64,000 bases of DNA from Denitratisoma oestradiolicum (GCF_902813185.1 NZ_LR778301.1:2418001-2482000), one strand, 5' to 3'; positions 12,703 to 23,167 are shown, numbered from the stretch's first letter. Notes: generated from the sequence alone by a model not told the origin. Translations and numbers: made by a program.

Positions 12703-13656
12703 CTAGCTGGCAACCTTGACGCGGTTGCGCCCAGCCGCCTTGGCACAGTAGAGGGCGCTGTCGGCACTGTTGATGAGCAGTTCCAGTGTGGCATCTCGAC
12801 CCAGGGGTGCAATACCACAGGAAACGGTGACCTTGGCAACGGCACCCGCCGTCAGGGTTGCCAGAGGCATATCCTCCACCGCCCGGCGCAACCGTTCAGC
12901 GATACGCAGCCCCTCGTCCGTTCCAGTTTGCGGCAGCAGAATGGCGAATTCCTCGCCGCCATAGCGCGCAATCAGGTCGGGGGAACGCAAGCTCTCCGCC
13001 AGGCGCCGTGCTACGGTTCTCAGCACCGCGTCACCGACCAGATGCCCATGTTCGTCGTTAAGCCGCTTGAAATGGTCGATGTCGGCCATGACCAGACATA
13101 AGGGCGCCGCATCCTGCTCACAGCGGCGGATCGCCCGGGGAAAGGCTTCCGCCAGCCAGCGCCGGTTGTGCAAGCCGGTCAGAGCATCAACGCTCGCCGC
13201 CAACTCGAATTCCAGGCTGCGGCTGGCAGTGGTGACCAGAGTCAGGTTGTCGCGGCGCATGCGCCCGGAAAGGATGGCCAGCAGATTGCGTGCGAAGCCG
13301 TGGGAGCGGTCGATCATCGACCAGACCATGGCCTGGGGAATCACCAGCAACTCGGTCTCGACCGCGGCGATGACCAGGGCCGAAACGCACTGGCCATCGA
13401 TCAAGGACAGTTCACCGGCGCATTCGCCGATGCCGAGCACCGTATGCACCGGCATGTGACGCCCCCCCAGATAAACCCTCAACTCACCTTGCAGCACCAC
13501 ATAAAGACAGTCGTTTTCCGCACCCTGCTCCAGCAGAGTGCCGCCGGCAACCAGCGTGAACCGCGCGCAGTCATCGAGCAGATGTTCGAGCGCATCAATG
13601 TCGATGCGATTGAAGAGACCATTGCTGACCAGTCGTCCACGCAGTGCCGATTCCAT
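12703..13656 (-). CDS. Cyclic-nucleotide-binding-domain diguanylate cyclase
   Basis: A 317-residue cytoplasmic protein: a CAP-like cNMP-binding domain (about 20-140, with LLEQGAENDCLYVVLQGEL and GECAGELSLIDG) joined by a helix to a GGDEF domain (about 150-317). The active-site loop is RYGGEEFAILL, and RSPD stands five residues upstream as an inhibitory I-site, so it should make c-di-GMP with product inhibition. I chose the ATG at 13656 because GGGGGG lies about 6 nt before it; the longer frame would start with TTG. The ligand of the sensory domain is unknown; the canonical cAMP-binding RxA motif is not obvious, so it may be a pseudo-cNMP domain. Confidence 0.9.
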   Translation of the reverse strand: MESALRGRLVSNGLFNRIDIDALEHLLDDCARFTLVAGGTLLEQGAENDCLYVVLQGELRVYLGGRHMPVHTVLGIGECAGELSLIDGQCVSALVIAAVETELLVIPQAMVWSMIDRSHGFARNLLAILSGRMRRDNLTLVTTASRSLEFELAASVDALTGLHNRRWLAEAFPRAIRRCEQDAAPLCLVMADIDHFKRLNDEHGHLVGDAVLRTVARRLAESLRSPDLIARYGGEEFAILLPQTGTDEGLRIAERLRRAVEDMPLATLTAGAVAKVTVSCGIAPLGRDATLELLINSADSALYCAKAAGRNRVKVAS

Positions 13657-13799
13657 GCCTACCCCCCGAGGATTTCCAGACAGTGTAGCCGATCGGTACA
13701 AACGCGAAACGATGACTATTAGCCCTTGGTAGGCGCAATGAACCGCAAAGACAATTGCCGGCGTAAGGGGCCGACGCCAAGATGGACCCGTTCGGCGAC

Positions 13800-14045
13800 A
13801 TTAAAAGTCTATTTCAGTAGGGCACGCATCCTGCGCCGTCGGGCTTTGGGATGCGATGCAAGGCGGAGGGAGTGCCGCATGGTCATTCCATGCCAGCGAC
13901 CGACAACGCCGTAGCGCGCCCAAAGCCCGGTGGTTCGGGTTGTGGCGAGGGCGGGCGATCGCTGCGTTGCGCGGCTTGCGAAGGGCACAACCCTTCCCTG
14001 CGCCACGACGCCCTGAGCACAACGCGGGGTACGCGACTTAAATTG
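13800..14045. repeat. Non-coding element rich in inverted repeats
   Basis: The 429-bp gap between two divergent genes holds no convincing ORF but several nested inverted repeats: GGGCTTTGGG (13841-13850) with CCCAAAGCCC (13919-13928); inside it GCATGG/CCATGC around 13878-13893; and GGGTTGTG (13937-13944) with CACAACCC (13986-13993). Short overlapping ORFs on both strands have no recognisable product. It could be a MITE-like element, a structured RNA or a long regulatory region. Bases 13657-13800 show nothing distinct beyond the promoter side of the GGDEF gene. Confidence 0.5.
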
Positions 14046-14085
14046 GCTCTAAAATGGCCGGCCCCAACCCCTCATTTCAAAACCC

Positions 14086-14889
14086 ATGGGCATCCAGATA
14101 AAAACCCCGGAAGAAATCGAGAAGATGCGCGTGGCCGGCCGCCTGGCGGGCGAAGTGCTCGACTACATTGCGCCTTTTGTGAAGCCGGGAGTGACCACAG
14201 AGGAACTGGACCGACTCTGCCATGACTACATGGTGAGTGTGCAGGGCTGCATCCCCGCACCCTTGAACTATGCACCTCCCGGTTACGTGCCCTATCCCAA
14301 GTCGATCTGCGCCTCGGTCAATCACCAGGTCTGCCATGGCATCCCCAACGATCGACCGCTGAAGAAGGGCGACATCGTCAACCTGGACATCACCACCATC
14401 AAGGATGGCTGGCATGGAGATTCCAGCCGCATGTTCCTGGTGGGCGAGACTTCGATCCTGGCCCGACGCCTGTGCGCGGTAACCTACGAGTGTCTGTGGC
14501 TGGGCATTGATCAGGCCCGCCCCGGGGCGCGATTGGGCGATATCGGCGCCGCCATCCAGCGCCATGCGGAGAAGAACGGCTACTCGGTGGTACGGGAATT
14601 CTGCGGCCATGGCATCGGCCGCAACTTCCACGAGGAGCCCCAGGTACTGCATTACGGTCAGGCCGGCAGCGGCATCGAATTGCTGCCAGGGATGATCTTC
14701 ACCATCGAACCCATGATCAATGCCGGCAAGGCAGCCATCTCGGAACTGCCCGACGGCTGGACCATCATAACCAAGGACCGTAACCTGTCTGCCCAGTGGG
14801 AACATACGATCCTGGTCACGGAAAGCGGCCACGAAGTCCTGACCCTCTCCGCCGGCATGCCACCCCGTCCCCCACAAGCCAATCCATGA
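14086..14889 (+). CDS. map: Methionine aminopeptidase type I
   Basis: A 267-residue metalloprotease that removes the N-terminal Met from nascent proteins. The family order is clear: IKTPEEIEKMRVAGRLAGEVL at the N-terminus (shown only in part), SVNHQVCHGIP with the substrate His, the metal ligands in VNLDITTIKDGWHGDSSRMF (two Asp), HGIGRNFHEEP (His), IFTIEPMI (Glu) and SAQWEHTILVT (Glu). Its stop overlaps the glnD start by 4 nt (ATGA). map next to glnD is a frequent arrangement in proteobacteria. Confidence 0.97.
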   Translation: MGIQIKTPEEIEKMRVAGRLAGEVLDYIAPFVKPGVTTEELDRLCHDYMVSVQGCIPAPLNYAPPGYVPYPKSICASVNHQVCHGIPNDRPLKKGDIVNLDITTIKDGWHGDSSRMFLVGETSILARRLCAVTYECLWLGIDQARPGARLGDIGAAIQRHAEKNGYSVVREFCGHGIGRNFHEEPQVLHYGQAGSGIELLPGMIFTIEPMINAGKAAISELPDGWTIITKDRNLSAQWEHTILVTESGHEVLTLSAGMPPRPPQANP

Positions 14890-17453
14890 CGGTACAGAAC
14901 GGCGCAAACCAGGTGCAGGAGCTTCGCGGTCGCCTCCGCCAGGAGCAGGACCGACTTCGGGAAAGATACGAACAGGATGGTAATGCCCTGGCCCTGCTCA
15001 AGGGCCGCACCCGTCTGGTGGACAGCGTATTAGATGAGCTCTGGCAATCCCTGGAAATGCCTCTGGAATGCACCTTGGTGGCCGTCGGTGGCTACGGCAG
15101 GGGCGAGCTCTATCCCTGTTCAGACGTGGACCTGCTGTTGTTGGTAACGGAAGACACGTCCCCGGCCAGGGAGTCCAGGCTGGAACTGCTGGTGAGCATG
15201 CTCTGGGACATCGGGCTGGAAGTCGGCCATAGCGTGCGCTCCCCCAGTCAGTGCGTGGAGGAGGCCTATAACGACATCACGGTACAGACCACGCTGCTGG
15301 AAGGACGTTACCTGACCGGCAACCGCAAACTCTTCGAAACCATGGCCAGCCAGCTGGTCCAGACCTGCCGTGCCGAGGAATTCTTCAAGGCCAAGCTCCT
15401 GGAACAGGCCGAGCGTTATGCCAAGTACAACGACACGCCCTACAGCCTGGAACCCAATTGCAAGGAAAGTCCTGGGGGTCTGAGGGATCTCCATGTAATT
15501 TTCTGGGTAGCCCGGGCCGCCGCCCTGGGACCCCACTGGCGGGACCTGTGTAAAAACGGAGTGGTCACCCCGGAGGAAACCCGCCAGTTGATCCGGGCCG
15601 AACAGTTCCTGCGCCAGTTGCGCATCCGCCTGCATTTCCTGGCGCGACGGGGCGAGGAGCGCATCCTGTTTGACCACCAGGAGAGCCTGGCCGCCGCCCT
15701 GGGCATCAAGGCCACGAGCACCAAACGCGCCTCCGAAGTGCTGATGCAGCGCTATTACCGCAACGCCAAATTGGTGACCCAATTGAATACGCTGGTTCTT
15801 CAGAACATTGAAGCCCAGCTTTTCCCTCAGGAACAGGACAGCGCCTTCGTCCTCGACGAGGATTTTCAGGTGGATCGAGGCCTTCTGGATATGCGCGACA
15901 ATGATTTGTTCGCGCAAAAACCCACGGCCCTGCTGCGCTGCTTCCTGGTGCTGGAGCAGCATCCGGAACTCAAGGGCATGACCACGCGCACCCTGCGCGC
16001 CCTGTGGATGGAGCGCAAGCGCATCGACGCCGCCTATCGGCGCGACCCGGCCCACCGGGCGTTGTTCCTCGAATTGTTCCAGCAAAAGCACCTGATCCAC
16101 GAGCTGCGGCGGATGAACCAGTACGACATCCTGGGCCAGTATCTGCCGGCCTTCGGCCACATCGTCGGCCAGATGCAGCATGACCTGTTCCATATCTACA
16201 CCGTCGATCAACACATTCTCCAGGTGGTGCGCAATCTGCGTCGCTTCGCGATGCCCGACTTCGCCCACGAATATCCCCTTTGCAGCCGGCTGATGGCCGA
16301 CTTCGATCGGCACTGGCTGCTCTATGTGGCGGCCCTGTTCCACGATATCGCCAAGGGTCGGGGCGGCGACCATTCTCGGAAGGGCATGGTGGATGCGCGC
16401 CGCTTCTGTCAGGACCATGGTATCGATGCAGACGACATCGAGCTGGTGGTGTTTCTGGTGGGCAATCACCTGACCATGTCGGCGGTGGCCCAGAAGCAGG
16501 ATCTCTCGGACCCGGACGTGGTCACGAATTTCACCACCATCGTGAAAACCGAGCGGCGCCTCGCGGCCCTCTACCTGCTCACCGTGGCCGACATCCGGGG
16601 CACCAGCCCCAAGGTCTGGAACGTCTGGAAGGGCAAACTGCTGGAAGACCTGTTCCGCATGACCCTGCAACACCTGCGAGGCAACGCGGTGCTGCCCCTG
16701 GCCGGCAGCGCGGCGCGCCAGGACGAGGTGCGACAGATATTGCGCTACCACGGCCTGCGCCCGGACATCGAAGCCCCATTCTGGCGTCATCTCGACGGCG
16801 TCTACTTCCTGCGCCATGATGCGGAAGAAATCGCCTGGCACACCCGTACCCTCTACTACCGTGCGGAAAGCCCCGACCCGGTGGTGCGGGCCCGCCTCAA
16901 CCCCTTCGGCGAAGGCTTGCAGGTAATGGCCTACTGCCAGGACCAGCCGGAGCTTTTTGCCCGGCTTTGCGGCTACTTCTCCCGTCTGGGCTATTCCATC
17001 GTGGATGCCAAGATCCACACCACGCGCCACGGCTACGCCCTGGACAGCTTCGTGCTGCTGGACGCCAAGGAACACCTGCCCTACCGGGACATGGTGGCCC
17101 TGATCGAACACGACCTGGTGGAGCAACTCAAGACCTGCCCGCCCCTGGCGCCGCCAACCCGGGGCAGGCTTTCCCGTCAGGTCCGGCACTTCCCCTTCGA
17201 GCCCAAGGTGGAAGTACGCGCCGACGAAAGGGGAAATCGCTTTATCATTTCCATCACTGCCGCCGATCGTCCGGGCCTGCTCTATGGCATCGCCCGCATT
17301 CTGGGGCGGCATGGCGTCAACCTGGAAACCGCGAAAATCGCCACCCTGGGCGAACTGGTGGAGGACACCTTCCTGGTCAGCGGGCCAGAGCTGGGGCATA
17401 CGTCCACCCTGGTCCGCATCGAACAGGAACTACTGGAGGCACTTCAGACATGA
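14886..17453 (+). CDS. glnD: PII uridylyltransferase / uridylyl-removing enzyme
   Basis: An 855-residue bifunctional nitrogen sensor that adds UMP to PII proteins when glutamine is low and removes it when high. The nucleotidyltransferase domain has GGYGRGELYPCSDVDLLLL (Asp80, Asp82). An HD phosphohydrolase core has FHDIAKGRGGDHS (about 485). Two C-terminal ACT domains (about 677-750 and 785-855; the second has DRPGLLYGIARIL) sense glutamine. The ATG at 14886 overlaps map by 4 nt; the upstream frame is readthrough. Length fits the family (about 850-890). The downstream cNMP-domain gene overlaps its stop. Confidence 0.97.
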   Translation: MTVQNGANQVQELRGRLRQEQDRLRERYEQDGNALALLKGRTRLVDSVLDELWQSLEMPLECTLVAVGGYGRGELYPCSDVDLLLLVTEDTSPARESRLELLVSMLWDIGLEVGHSVRSPSQCVEEAYNDITVQTTLLEGRYLTGNRKLFETMASQLVQTCRAEEFFKAKLLEQAERYAKYNDTPYSLEPNCKESPGGLRDLHVIFWVARAAALGPHWRDLCKNGVVTPEETRQLIRAEQFLRQLRIRLHFLARRGEERILFDHQESLAAALGIKATSTKRASEVLMQRYYRNAKLVTQLNTLVLQNIEAQLFPQEQDSAFVLDEDFQVDRGLLDMRDNDLFAQKPTALLRCFLVLEQHPELKGMTTRTLRALWMERKRIDAAYRRDPAHRALFLELFQQKHLIHELRRMNQYDILGQYLPAFGHIVGQMQHDLFHIYTVDQHILQVVRNLRRFAMPDFAHEYPLCSRLMADFDRHWLLYVAALFHDIAKGRGGDHSRKGMVDARRFCQDHGIDADDIELVVFLVGNHLTMSAVAQKQDLSDPDVVTNFTTIVKTERRLAALYLLTVADIRGTSPKVWNVWKGKLLEDLFRMTLQHLRGNAVLPLAGSAARQDEVRQILRYHGLRPDIEAPFWRHLDGVYFLRHDAEEIAWHTRTLYYRAESPDPVVRARLNPFGEGLQVMAYCQDQPELFARLCGYFSRLGYSIVDAKIHTTRHGYALDSFVLLDAKEHLPYRDMVALIEHDLVEQLKTCPPLAPPTRGRLSRQVRHFPFEPKVEVRADERGNRFIISITAADRPGLLYGIARILGRHGVNLETAKIATLGELVEDTFLVSGPELGHTSTLVRIEQELLEALQT

Positions 17454-17923
17454 ACTGGACCAAACAGGAATTTTCCTTTCACGACACCCAGCGCCTGCTG
17501 TTCAAGCTGGCCGAACGGGTCAAGGCCTTCAACGGACTGACCACCAACGAGATATCCGAACTGCTGGAGTCGGCGGAAAAGTGCATCTATCAGCCGGGCC
17601 AGAGCATCGTCAGTGAAGGCAGTGTCGGCATGTTCATGTACATCATCACCGACGGCGAGGCGGTGGTCACCAAGAAGGGCCGCAGCGGTGACGCGGAGCT
17701 GGCCACCCTGGGGCCCACCGACAGCTTCGGCGAAATGGCTCTGGCCGACCGGGAAAGCCGCAGCGCCACCGTCACCGCCAAGTCAGAATGCACCCTGATC
17801 CGGCTTTCGGAAAAGGCCATCGATACCCAACCCAGCATCGGTCTCAAGGTCTTCCGCAATATCTGCCGGGTATTGTCGGAGCGGCTGCGCAATGCCGACG
17901 AACAACTGGTATGGCGGCTCTGA
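17450..17923 (+). CDS. Single-domain cyclic-nucleotide-binding protein
   Basis: A 157-residue protein made almost only of a cNMP-binding fold (about 35-145): YQPGQSIVSEGSVGMFMYII, a phosphate-binding-cassette-like FGEMALADRESRSATVTA with the conserved Arg, and the hinge helix IGLKVFRNICRVLSERLRNA. FGEMAL...RSATV is close to the true nucleotide-binding cassette (FGE(L/M)AL...RxA), so nucleotide binding is plausible. There is no helix-turn-helix. Its ATG overlaps the glnD stop by 4 nt, placing it in the map-glnD operon; a role linking cAMP or c-di-GMP to nitrogen control would be speculation. Confidence 0.85.
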   Translation: MNWTKQEFSFHDTQRLLFKLAERVKAFNGLTTNEISELLESAEKCIYQPGQSIVSEGSVGMFMYIITDGEAVVTKKGRSGDAELATLGPTDSFGEMALADRESRSATVTAKSECTLIRLSEKAIDTQPSIGLKVFRNICRVLSERLRNADEQLVWRL

Positions 17924-17941
17924 GGGATACGGCCCCGCCCG

Positions 17942-19297
17942 TCAGCCCACCGTCGTCCGGCGTACCGCGTCGGCAATGATTTCCGCCTGGGCGCAGACCA
18001 GTTCGGCATCCCGTCCTTCAACCATCACCCGCAACAGGGGTTCGGTGCCCGAAGGGCGCAGCAGCACCCGGCCCCGGCCGTCCAGGACCTGCTCAGCCAC
18101 ACGCCGGGCAGCTTGAATCTCCCCACAGGATTGCCAGTCGAAGCCTGCCGGAAGGGGCACGTTGACCAGTTTTTGCGGATACATGGCCAGATCGGCACAG
18201 GCCTGGTCCAGGGTTTCACCAGCACCGCGCAGGGCGGCCAGCACCTGGAGGGCGGAGACGATGCCGTCGCCGGTGCTGTGCTTGTCCAAACAAATGATGT
18301 GGCCGGAATTCTCGCCCCCCAGCAGCCATCCCTTTTCCTGCATCAGCTCCAACACATAGCGGTCGCCCACCCTGGCCCGGATAAAGGGTATCGAAAGGCG
18401 CGCCAGGGCATGCTCAAAGCCCAGGTTGCTCATCAGGGTACCCACCACTCCGGGAACGTCCGATTGGGTTGCCCGTCGGCGGGCGATGACGTAGAGCAAC
18501 TGGTCGCCATCGTAGATGCGGCCCTGGGCATCTGCCATGATCAGCCGGTCCCCGTCGCCATCCAGGGAAATGCCAAGATCGGCACCAGATTCAAGCATTG
18601 CACGGCGCAAGGATTCTGGAACCGTCGCACCCACACCGTCATTGATGTTGAGTCCATTGGGCGACACCCCCACCTTGAACACCTCGGCCCCCAGTTCGTG
18701 GAAAACGCTGGGCGCGATGTGGTAGGCAGCGCCGTGGGCGCTGTCCACGGCGATCTTCAGGCCCCGCAGATCCAGTTCCGAGGGGAAGGTGCTCTTGCAG
18801 AACTCGATGTAGCGGCCGGCGGCATCGTCGATGCGACGTGCCTTGCCCAGCTGGGCTGAGGCCATGCAGCCCATGGGCTGATCCAGGCGTCTCTCTATTT
18901 CCATTTCCACGGCATCTGGCAGCTTGGTACCCTGGGCCGAAAAGAACTTGATGCCATTGTCGTGATAGGGATTATGGGATGCGGAAATGACCACGCCCGC
19001 CTGGAGCCGCAAGGCTCGGGTCAGGTAGGCGACGGCGGGGGTCGGCATCGGCCCCACCAGGCAGACGTCCACGCCGGCCGCGGCGAAGCCGGCTTCCAGG
19101 GCCGCTTCCAGCATATAGCCGGAAATCCGCGTGTCCTTGCCAATCAGCACGGCCGGATGCTCCCCCGGAGGCAGATGTTCCCGCGCCACCAGGGTGGTGC
19201 CCGCGGCATAGCCCAGGCGCATCACGAAGTCCGGTGTGATGGGCGCCTGGCCCACCTCGCCCCGCACGCCATCGGTGCCGAAATATTTGCGACTCAT
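17942..19297 (-). CDS. glmM: Phosphoglucosamine mutase
   Basis: A 451-residue enzyme converting glucosamine 6-phosphate to glucosamine 1-phosphate for peptidoglycan and lipopolysaccharide precursors. Features: [13 protein letters not shown] at the N-terminus, the phosphoserine loop [16 protein letters not shown], the metal-binding loop [13 protein letters not shown], the sugar-binding [12 protein letters not shown] and the C-terminal phosphate-binding [12 protein letters not shown]. Its ATG overlaps the folP stop (ATGA). Fourth gene of rlmE-ftsH-folP-glmM, a standard order. It converges on the cNMP-protein gene with an 18-bp gap. Confidence 0.97.
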   Translation of the reverse strand: MSRKYFGTDGVRGEVGQAPITPDFVMRLGYAAGTTLVAREHLPPGEHPAVLIGKDTRISGYMLEAALEAGFAAAGVDVCLVGPMPTPAVAYLTRALRLQAGVVISASHNPYHDNGIKFFSAQGTKLPDAVEMEIERRLDQPMGCMASAQLGKARRIDDAAGRYIEFCKSTFPSELDLRGLKIAVDSAHGAAYHIAPSVFHELGAEVFKVGVSPNGLNINDGVGATVPESLRRAMLESGADLGISLDGDGDRLIMADAQGRIYDGDQLLYVIARRRATQSDVPGVVGTLMSNLGFEHALARLSIPFIRARVGDRYVLELMQEKGWLLGGENSGHIICLDKHSTGDGIVSALQVLAALRGAGETLDQACADLAMYPQKLVNVPLPAGFDWQSCGEIQAARRVAEQVLDGRGRVLLRPSGTEPLLRVMVEGRDAELVCAQAEIIADAVRRTTVG

Positions 19298-20130
19298 TCG
19301 CTGACTTCCTCCAGTGCGTTCCATACCGTCAAGGCGTCCCGGGTCGCGGCCACATCGTGCACCCGCAGGATGCGGGCGCCGTTCTGGGCCGCCAGGAGCG
19401 CTGCCGCCACGCTGGCGTAGCCCCGGTCCTGTTCGCTGCGGCCGGTCAGCAGGCCGAGCATGGACTTGCGGGACAATCCCGCCAGCAGCGGCAAGCCGGA
19501 AACCCGAAGTTTATCCAGGTGACGCAGCAAGGCCAGATTGTGCGCCAGGGTCTTGCCGAAACCGAAACCCGGATCCACCACGATCCGTGTCAGCGGGATA
19601 CCCGCAGCCTGGGCTGCCTCCACCCGACCTGCCAGGTATGCACCCACCTCCGCGACCACGTCGACATAGCGGGGGGCTTGCTGCATGGTACGGGGCACCC
19701 CCTGCATGTGCATCAGGCACACGGCGGCCCGGCTATTGGCCACAGCATCCAGGGCACCCGGAGCTTCCAGGGCGCTGATGTCATTAATCATGTCGGCACC
19801 GGCGGCCAGGGCTGCCACCATCACCTCGGGCTTGGCGGTATCCACCGAGAGGGGGACATCGTATTCCAGTAACCCCTCCAGCACGGGTAGCACCCGGTCC
19901 AGTTCCTGCTGTGCCGATACCGGAGGGGCGCCGGGACGGGTGGATTCACCGCCGAGATCGAGTAGGTCGGCCCCCTCCTCCCGCAGCCGACGGCCATGAG
20001 CAATGGCCCGCACCCCATCGTCGCCAAAGCCATCGCCGGAAAAGGAATCGTCGGTCAGATTGACGATCCCCATGATCAGCGGGCGCTTCAGGATAAGGAC
20101 GTATCGACCACAGTACAGCGTGTCATCCAT
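19294..20130 (-). CDS. folP: Dihydropteroate synthase
   Basis: A 278-residue TIM-barrel enzyme joining p-aminobenzoate to the pterin pyrophosphate in folate synthesis, the target of sulfonamides. Motifs: [31 protein letters not shown], the strands with VDTAKPEV and [32 protein letters not shown] and GLSRKSMLG near the end. The N-terminal motif reads [11 protein letters not shown] where the usual form is NVTPDSFSDGG, a modest deviation common in betaproteobacteria. It overlaps glmM by 4 nt and follows ftsH after 48 bp containing a hairpin. Confidence 0.96.
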   Translation of the reverse strand: MDDTLYCGRYVLILKRPLIMGIVNLTDDSFSGDGFGDDGVRAIAHGRRLREEGADLLDLGGESTRPGAPPVSAQQELDRVLPVLEGLLEYDVPLSVDTAKPEVMVAALAAGADMINDISALEAPGALDAVANSRAAVCLMHMQGVPRTMQQAPRYVDVVAEVGAYLAGRVEAAQAAGIPLTRIVVDPGFGFGKTLAHNLALLRHLDKLRVSGLPLLAGLSRKSMLGLLTGRSEQDRGYASVAAALLAAQNGARILRVHDVAATRDALTVWNALEEVSE

Positions 20131-20140
20131 GAAATGAGAA

Positions 20141-20158
20141 GGGCCGCGCAGGCGGCCC
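20141..20158 (-). terminator. GC-rich hairpin between ftsH and folP
   Basis: GGGCCGC and GCGGCCC pair around a 4-nt loop in the 48-bp ftsH-folP gap. On the transcribed (minus) strand it is followed by TTCTCATTTC, a weak T-rich tail. It may be a leaky terminator or an mRNA processing/stability hairpin. Confidence 0.4.
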
Positions 20159-20178
20159 CGATGCCAAGTGGTACGAGG

Positions 20179-22059
20179 TTATGCCGGTGCCGTCGCGTTG
20201 GGCGCGGTCCCGGGGGGACTGTCGGGCGACGATGGTGCAGGAGCGCTACTGGGCTTAGGAGGTCTGGGCGGGCGCCCCTCCATGATGTCGTTGATCTGAT
20301 CGGCATCAATGGTTTCCAGTTCCAACAGGGCAGCAGTCATGGCCTCCACCTTGTCGCGGTTTTCCTCGATCAACTTGCGCGCCAGCGCATATTGCTCATC
20401 AAGGATGCGGCGAATCTCCGCATCGACCTTCTGCAACGATGCCTCGGACATGTTCTTGTGAGTGGTCACCGAACGGCCGAGGAAAATTTCTCCTTCCTCC
20501 TCGCCATAGACCATCGGACCCAGGCTGTCGGACATGCCCCACTGCGTCACCATGCGCCGGGCCAGATCCGTGGCGCGTTGGAAATCGTTGGAAGCACCAG
20601 TGGTCATCTGGTTCATGAAGATTTCCTCGGCAATTCGCCCCCCGAAAAGCACCGTGATGGTGCTGAGCAGACGGGTGCGGTCCTGGCTGTAGCGGTCCTC
20701 GGTGGGGAGTTGCATGGTCACGCCCAGAGCGCGGCCCCGGGGAATGATGGTGACCTTGTGCACCGGATCGGTCTTGGGCAGCAGCCTGGCCACCACGGCA
20801 TGTCCCGACTCGTGATAGGCGGTGTTGCGCCGTTCCTCCTCGGGCATGACCATGGAACGACGCTCGGCCCCCATCATGATTTTGTCTTTGGCGCGCTCGA
20901 AGTCCTCCATATCCACCACCCGCTTGTTGCCGCGGGCCGCAAAAAGGGCTGCCTCATTCACCAGATTGGCCAGATCGGCGCCAGCGAATCCGGGGCAACC
21001 CCGGGCCAGCACGGAGGCATCCACATCCGGCGCCACCGGCACCTTGCGCATATGCACCTTGAGAATCTGCTCACGACCGCGGATATCCGGCAGCGGAACC
21101 ACCACCTGACGGTCGAAGCGCCCCGGACGCAGCAGGGCAGGATCAAGGACGTCGGGGCGGTTGGTGGCCGCGATGACGATCACACCAGCGGAACCTTCGA
21201 AACCGTCCATTTCCACCAGCAGTGCATTCAGGGTCTGTTCGCGCTCGTCGTTGCCACCACCAAGGCCAGCGCCGCGCTGGCGGCCGACGGCATCGATTTC
21301 ATCGATGAAGATGATGCAGGGCGCCGCCTTCTTGGCTTGCTCGAACATGTCCCGCACCCGAGCCGCACCTACACCCACAAACATTTCGACAAAGTCGGAA
21401 CCGGAAATGGAGAAGAACGGCACCTTGGCCTCGCCGGCGATGGCCTTGGCCAGCAGGGTCTTGCCGGTGCCGGGACTGCCGACCATCAGCACACCACGGG
21501 GAATGCGTCCGCCCAGTTTCTGGAACTTGGTGGGATCGCGCAGGAATTCGACCAGTTCGGAGACTTCTTCCTTGGCCTCGTCGCACCCCGCCACATCGGC
21601 GAAGGTGACGGTATTGTTGGCTTCGTCCATCACCCGCGCGCGGCTCTTGCCGAAGGAAAAGGCACCACCCTTGCCACCGCCCTGCATCTGACGCATGAAG
21701 AACACCCAGACGCCAATCAGCAACAACATAGGGAACCAGGAGACGAACAGGCTCATCAGAAAGGACTGTTCCTCATCCGGCTTGGCGACCACATCAACAT
21801 TGTTTTTGAGCAGATCGGAGACCATCCAGAGATCCGCCGGGGCGTAGGTCGTGATCTTCTTGCCTTCTGTCGTGGTCGCCTCCAGGGTACGGCCCTGAAT
21901 CACGACCTTGGTGATATGCCCCTGCTGGACTTCCTCCAGGAACTTGGAATAGTCCATGGCGGACTGGGATACCTGACGGGAGTTGAACTGATTGAAAATG
22001 GTCATCAGCACAACACCGATCACCAACCAGATCGCCAGGCTTTTAAACATATTATTCAA
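20179..22059 (-). CDS. ftsH: ATP-dependent zinc metalloprotease FtsH
   Basis: A 626-residue membrane-anchored AAA+ protease that degrades misfolded membrane proteins and regulators such as LpxC and sigma-32. Two transmembrane helices (about 8-25 and 98-118) flank a periplasmic domain; the AAA module has Walker A GSPGTGKT, Walker [12 protein letters not shown] and the second-region-of-homology Arg stretch [18 protein letters not shown]; the zinc site is HESGHAVVA. The C-terminus is Pro/Ala-rich. I keep the TTG start at 22059 because GAGG lies 7 nt upstream and MNNMFK is the usual start in relatives; the ATG at 22050 has no ribosome site. Confidence 0.97.
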   Translation of the reverse strand: MNNMFKSLAIWLVIGVVLMTIFNQFNSRQVSQSAMDYSKFLEEVQQGHITKVVIQGRTLEATTTEGKKITTYAPADLWMVSDLLKNNVDVVAKPDEEQSFLMSLFVSWFPMLLLIGVWVFFMRQMQGGGKGGAFSFGKSRARVMDEANNTVTFADVAGCDEAKEEVSELVEFLRDPTKFQKLGGRIPRGVLMVGSPGTGKTLLAKAIAGEAKVPFFSISGSDFVEMFVGVGAARVRDMFEQAKKAAPCIIFIDEIDAVGRQRGAGLGGGNDEREQTLNALLVEMDGFEGSAGVIVIAATNRPDVLDPALLRPGRFDRQVVVPLPDIRGREQILKVHMRKVPVAPDVDASVLARGCPGFAGADLANLVNEAALFAARGNKRVVDMEDFERAKDKIMMGAERRSMVMPEEERRNTAYHESGHAVVARLLPKTDPVHKVTIIPRGRALGVTMQLPTEDRYSQDRTRLLSTITVLFGGRIAEEIFMNQMTTGASNDFQRATDLARRMVTQWGMSDSLGPMVYGEEEGEIFLGRSVTTHKNMSEASLQKVDAEIRRILDEQYALARKLIEENRDKVEAMTAALLELETIDADQINDIMEGRPPRPPKPSSAPAPSSPDSPPGTAPNATAPA

Positions 22060-22106
22060 GGAAATGCCTCACTTTTCGGCCCATGTCGGCGCATTCTAGG
22101 CGCTAT

Positions 22107-22748
22107 TCAGAGGGGCTGCAAACGCTTGCCACGGGCCAGCAGATAGGTTTCCGCGCTACGATCCCGGGAAGCAGCCGGCTTGCGGACCTGAAGGCGCTCG
22201 AAAACCCCGACCACTTCGTCCCGCAACTCCATGAAACCACTGCCCTGAAAGACTTTGACGAGCATGTCGCCACCGGGTTTCAGGTGCATCCGACAAAATT
22301 CCAGAGCCAGTTCCATCAGATGCATCCCGCGGGCCTGGTCGGATACCGCGATCCCCGTTAGATTGGGGGCCATGTCGGATAAAACAAGGTCCACCATCCG
22401 GCCTTCGAGGGCATCGGTAAGCTGGCGGAACACCTCGTCCTCACGGAAATCCCCCTGAATGAAGGTCACGCCTTTGATCGGGTCCATGGGCAGCAGATCC
22501 AGAGCGATCAGGCGCCCTCCCGGCTGGATGCGACGCACCGCATACTCGCACCAGCTGCCGGGGGCCGAACCCAGGTCAACCACGGTCATGCCAGGCTTCA
22601 GCAGGTGGTCCTTTTCGTCGATTTCCGAAAGTTTGAACACTGCGCGGGAGCGCCAACCTTCGTGCTTGGCCTTGAGCACGTAGGGATCATGAACGTGCTG
22701 GTTCATGTAGTGACTGCTCTTTTTCGAACGTTTGCTTCTGATTGTCAC
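22107..22748 (-). CDS. rlmE: 23S rRNA 2'-O-methyltransferase RlmE (FtsJ/RrmJ)
   Basis: A 213-residue SAM-dependent methyltransferase for U2552 of 23S rRNA. It has the N-terminal basic segment [20 protein letters not shown], the K of [18 protein letters not shown], the SAM motif [15 protein letters not shown], the Asp in [12 protein letters not shown] and the Lys in [13 protein letters not shown], matching the K-D-K-E catalytic set. The start is GTG at 22748. First gene before ftsH on the minus strand and divergent from yhbY with only 29 bp between the start codons, so their promoters overlap. Confidence 0.96.
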   Translation of the reverse strand: MTIRSKRSKKSSHYMNQHVHDPYVLKAKHEGWRSRAVFKLSEIDEKDHLLKPGMTVVDLGSAPGSWCEYAVRRIQPGGRLIALDLLPMDPIKGVTFIQGDFREDEVFRQLTDALEGRMVDLVLSDMAPNLTGIAVSDQARGMHLMELALEFCRMHLKPGGDMLVKVFQGSGFMELRDEVVGVFERLQVRKPAASRDRSAETYLLARGKRLQPL

Positions 22749-22777
22749 TGACTTGGGTCCTACTTACATGCGAAAAT

Positions 22778-23167
22778 ATGGATATGACTGAACTTACTAC
22801 CGAACGGCGCAAGGCACTGCGTGCTGCCGCCCACCATCTCGACCCTGTCGTCAGCCTGGGTCAGCACGGTTTGACCGAGGCCGTGCTGAAGGAAATCGAT
22901 CGGGCGCTCAAGGCCCACGAACTGATCAAGGTCAAGCTCCATGGCATCGAACGCGAAGACCGGGACCAGATTCTAGCCAGCATCTGCGCCACCCTGGCTT
23001 GCGAACCGGCGCAGCACATCGGCAACATTCTCATCCTCTGGCGGGAAAAACCCGCAGAGGCCCCAGCCCCGAAGAAAACATCCCCTGCCCGCCGCACCGC
23101 GCAGCCCAAGACCAAGAAGCAGGCCGCCGCCGCTGCGGAAAAGCCGCGTCGGCGCAGCATCCGCTGA
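22778..23167 (+). CDS. yhbY: CRM-domain RNA-binding protein YhbY
   Basis: A 129-residue ribosome-assembly factor. The CRM domain (about 5-95) shows ERRKALRAAAHHLDPVVSLG, HGLTEAVLKEIDRAL, AHELIKVKL and a GNILILWRE end, very like E. coli YhbY. The GxxG RNA-binding loop seems to be GQHG (in VVSLGQHGLTE). A basic Ala/Lys/Pro-rich tail of about 35 residues extends beyond the E. coli protein, as is common in betaproteobacteria. Start ATG 22778 (or 22784). It is divergent from rlmE, the usual arrangement. Confidence 0.93.
   Translation: MDMTELTTERRKALRAAAHHLDPVVSLGQHGLTEAVLKEIDRALKAHELIKVKLHGIEREDRDQILASICATLACEPAQHIGNILILWREKPAEAPAPKKTSPARRTAQPKTKKQAAAAAEKPRRRSIR

Noticed and set aside
13727..14043. 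Short overlapping ORFs in the map upstream gap
   Set aside because: They overlap inverted repeats and have no similarity or ribosome site; treated as non-coding.
15120..17399. 759-codon open frame antisense to glnD
   Set aside because: High GC third positions keep antisense frames open. The glnD strand carries all known motifs.
19996..22146. 716-codon frame antisense to ftsH
   Set aside because: Antisense shadow of a perfect FtsH; composition is His/Gly/Gln-rich as expected for such shadows.
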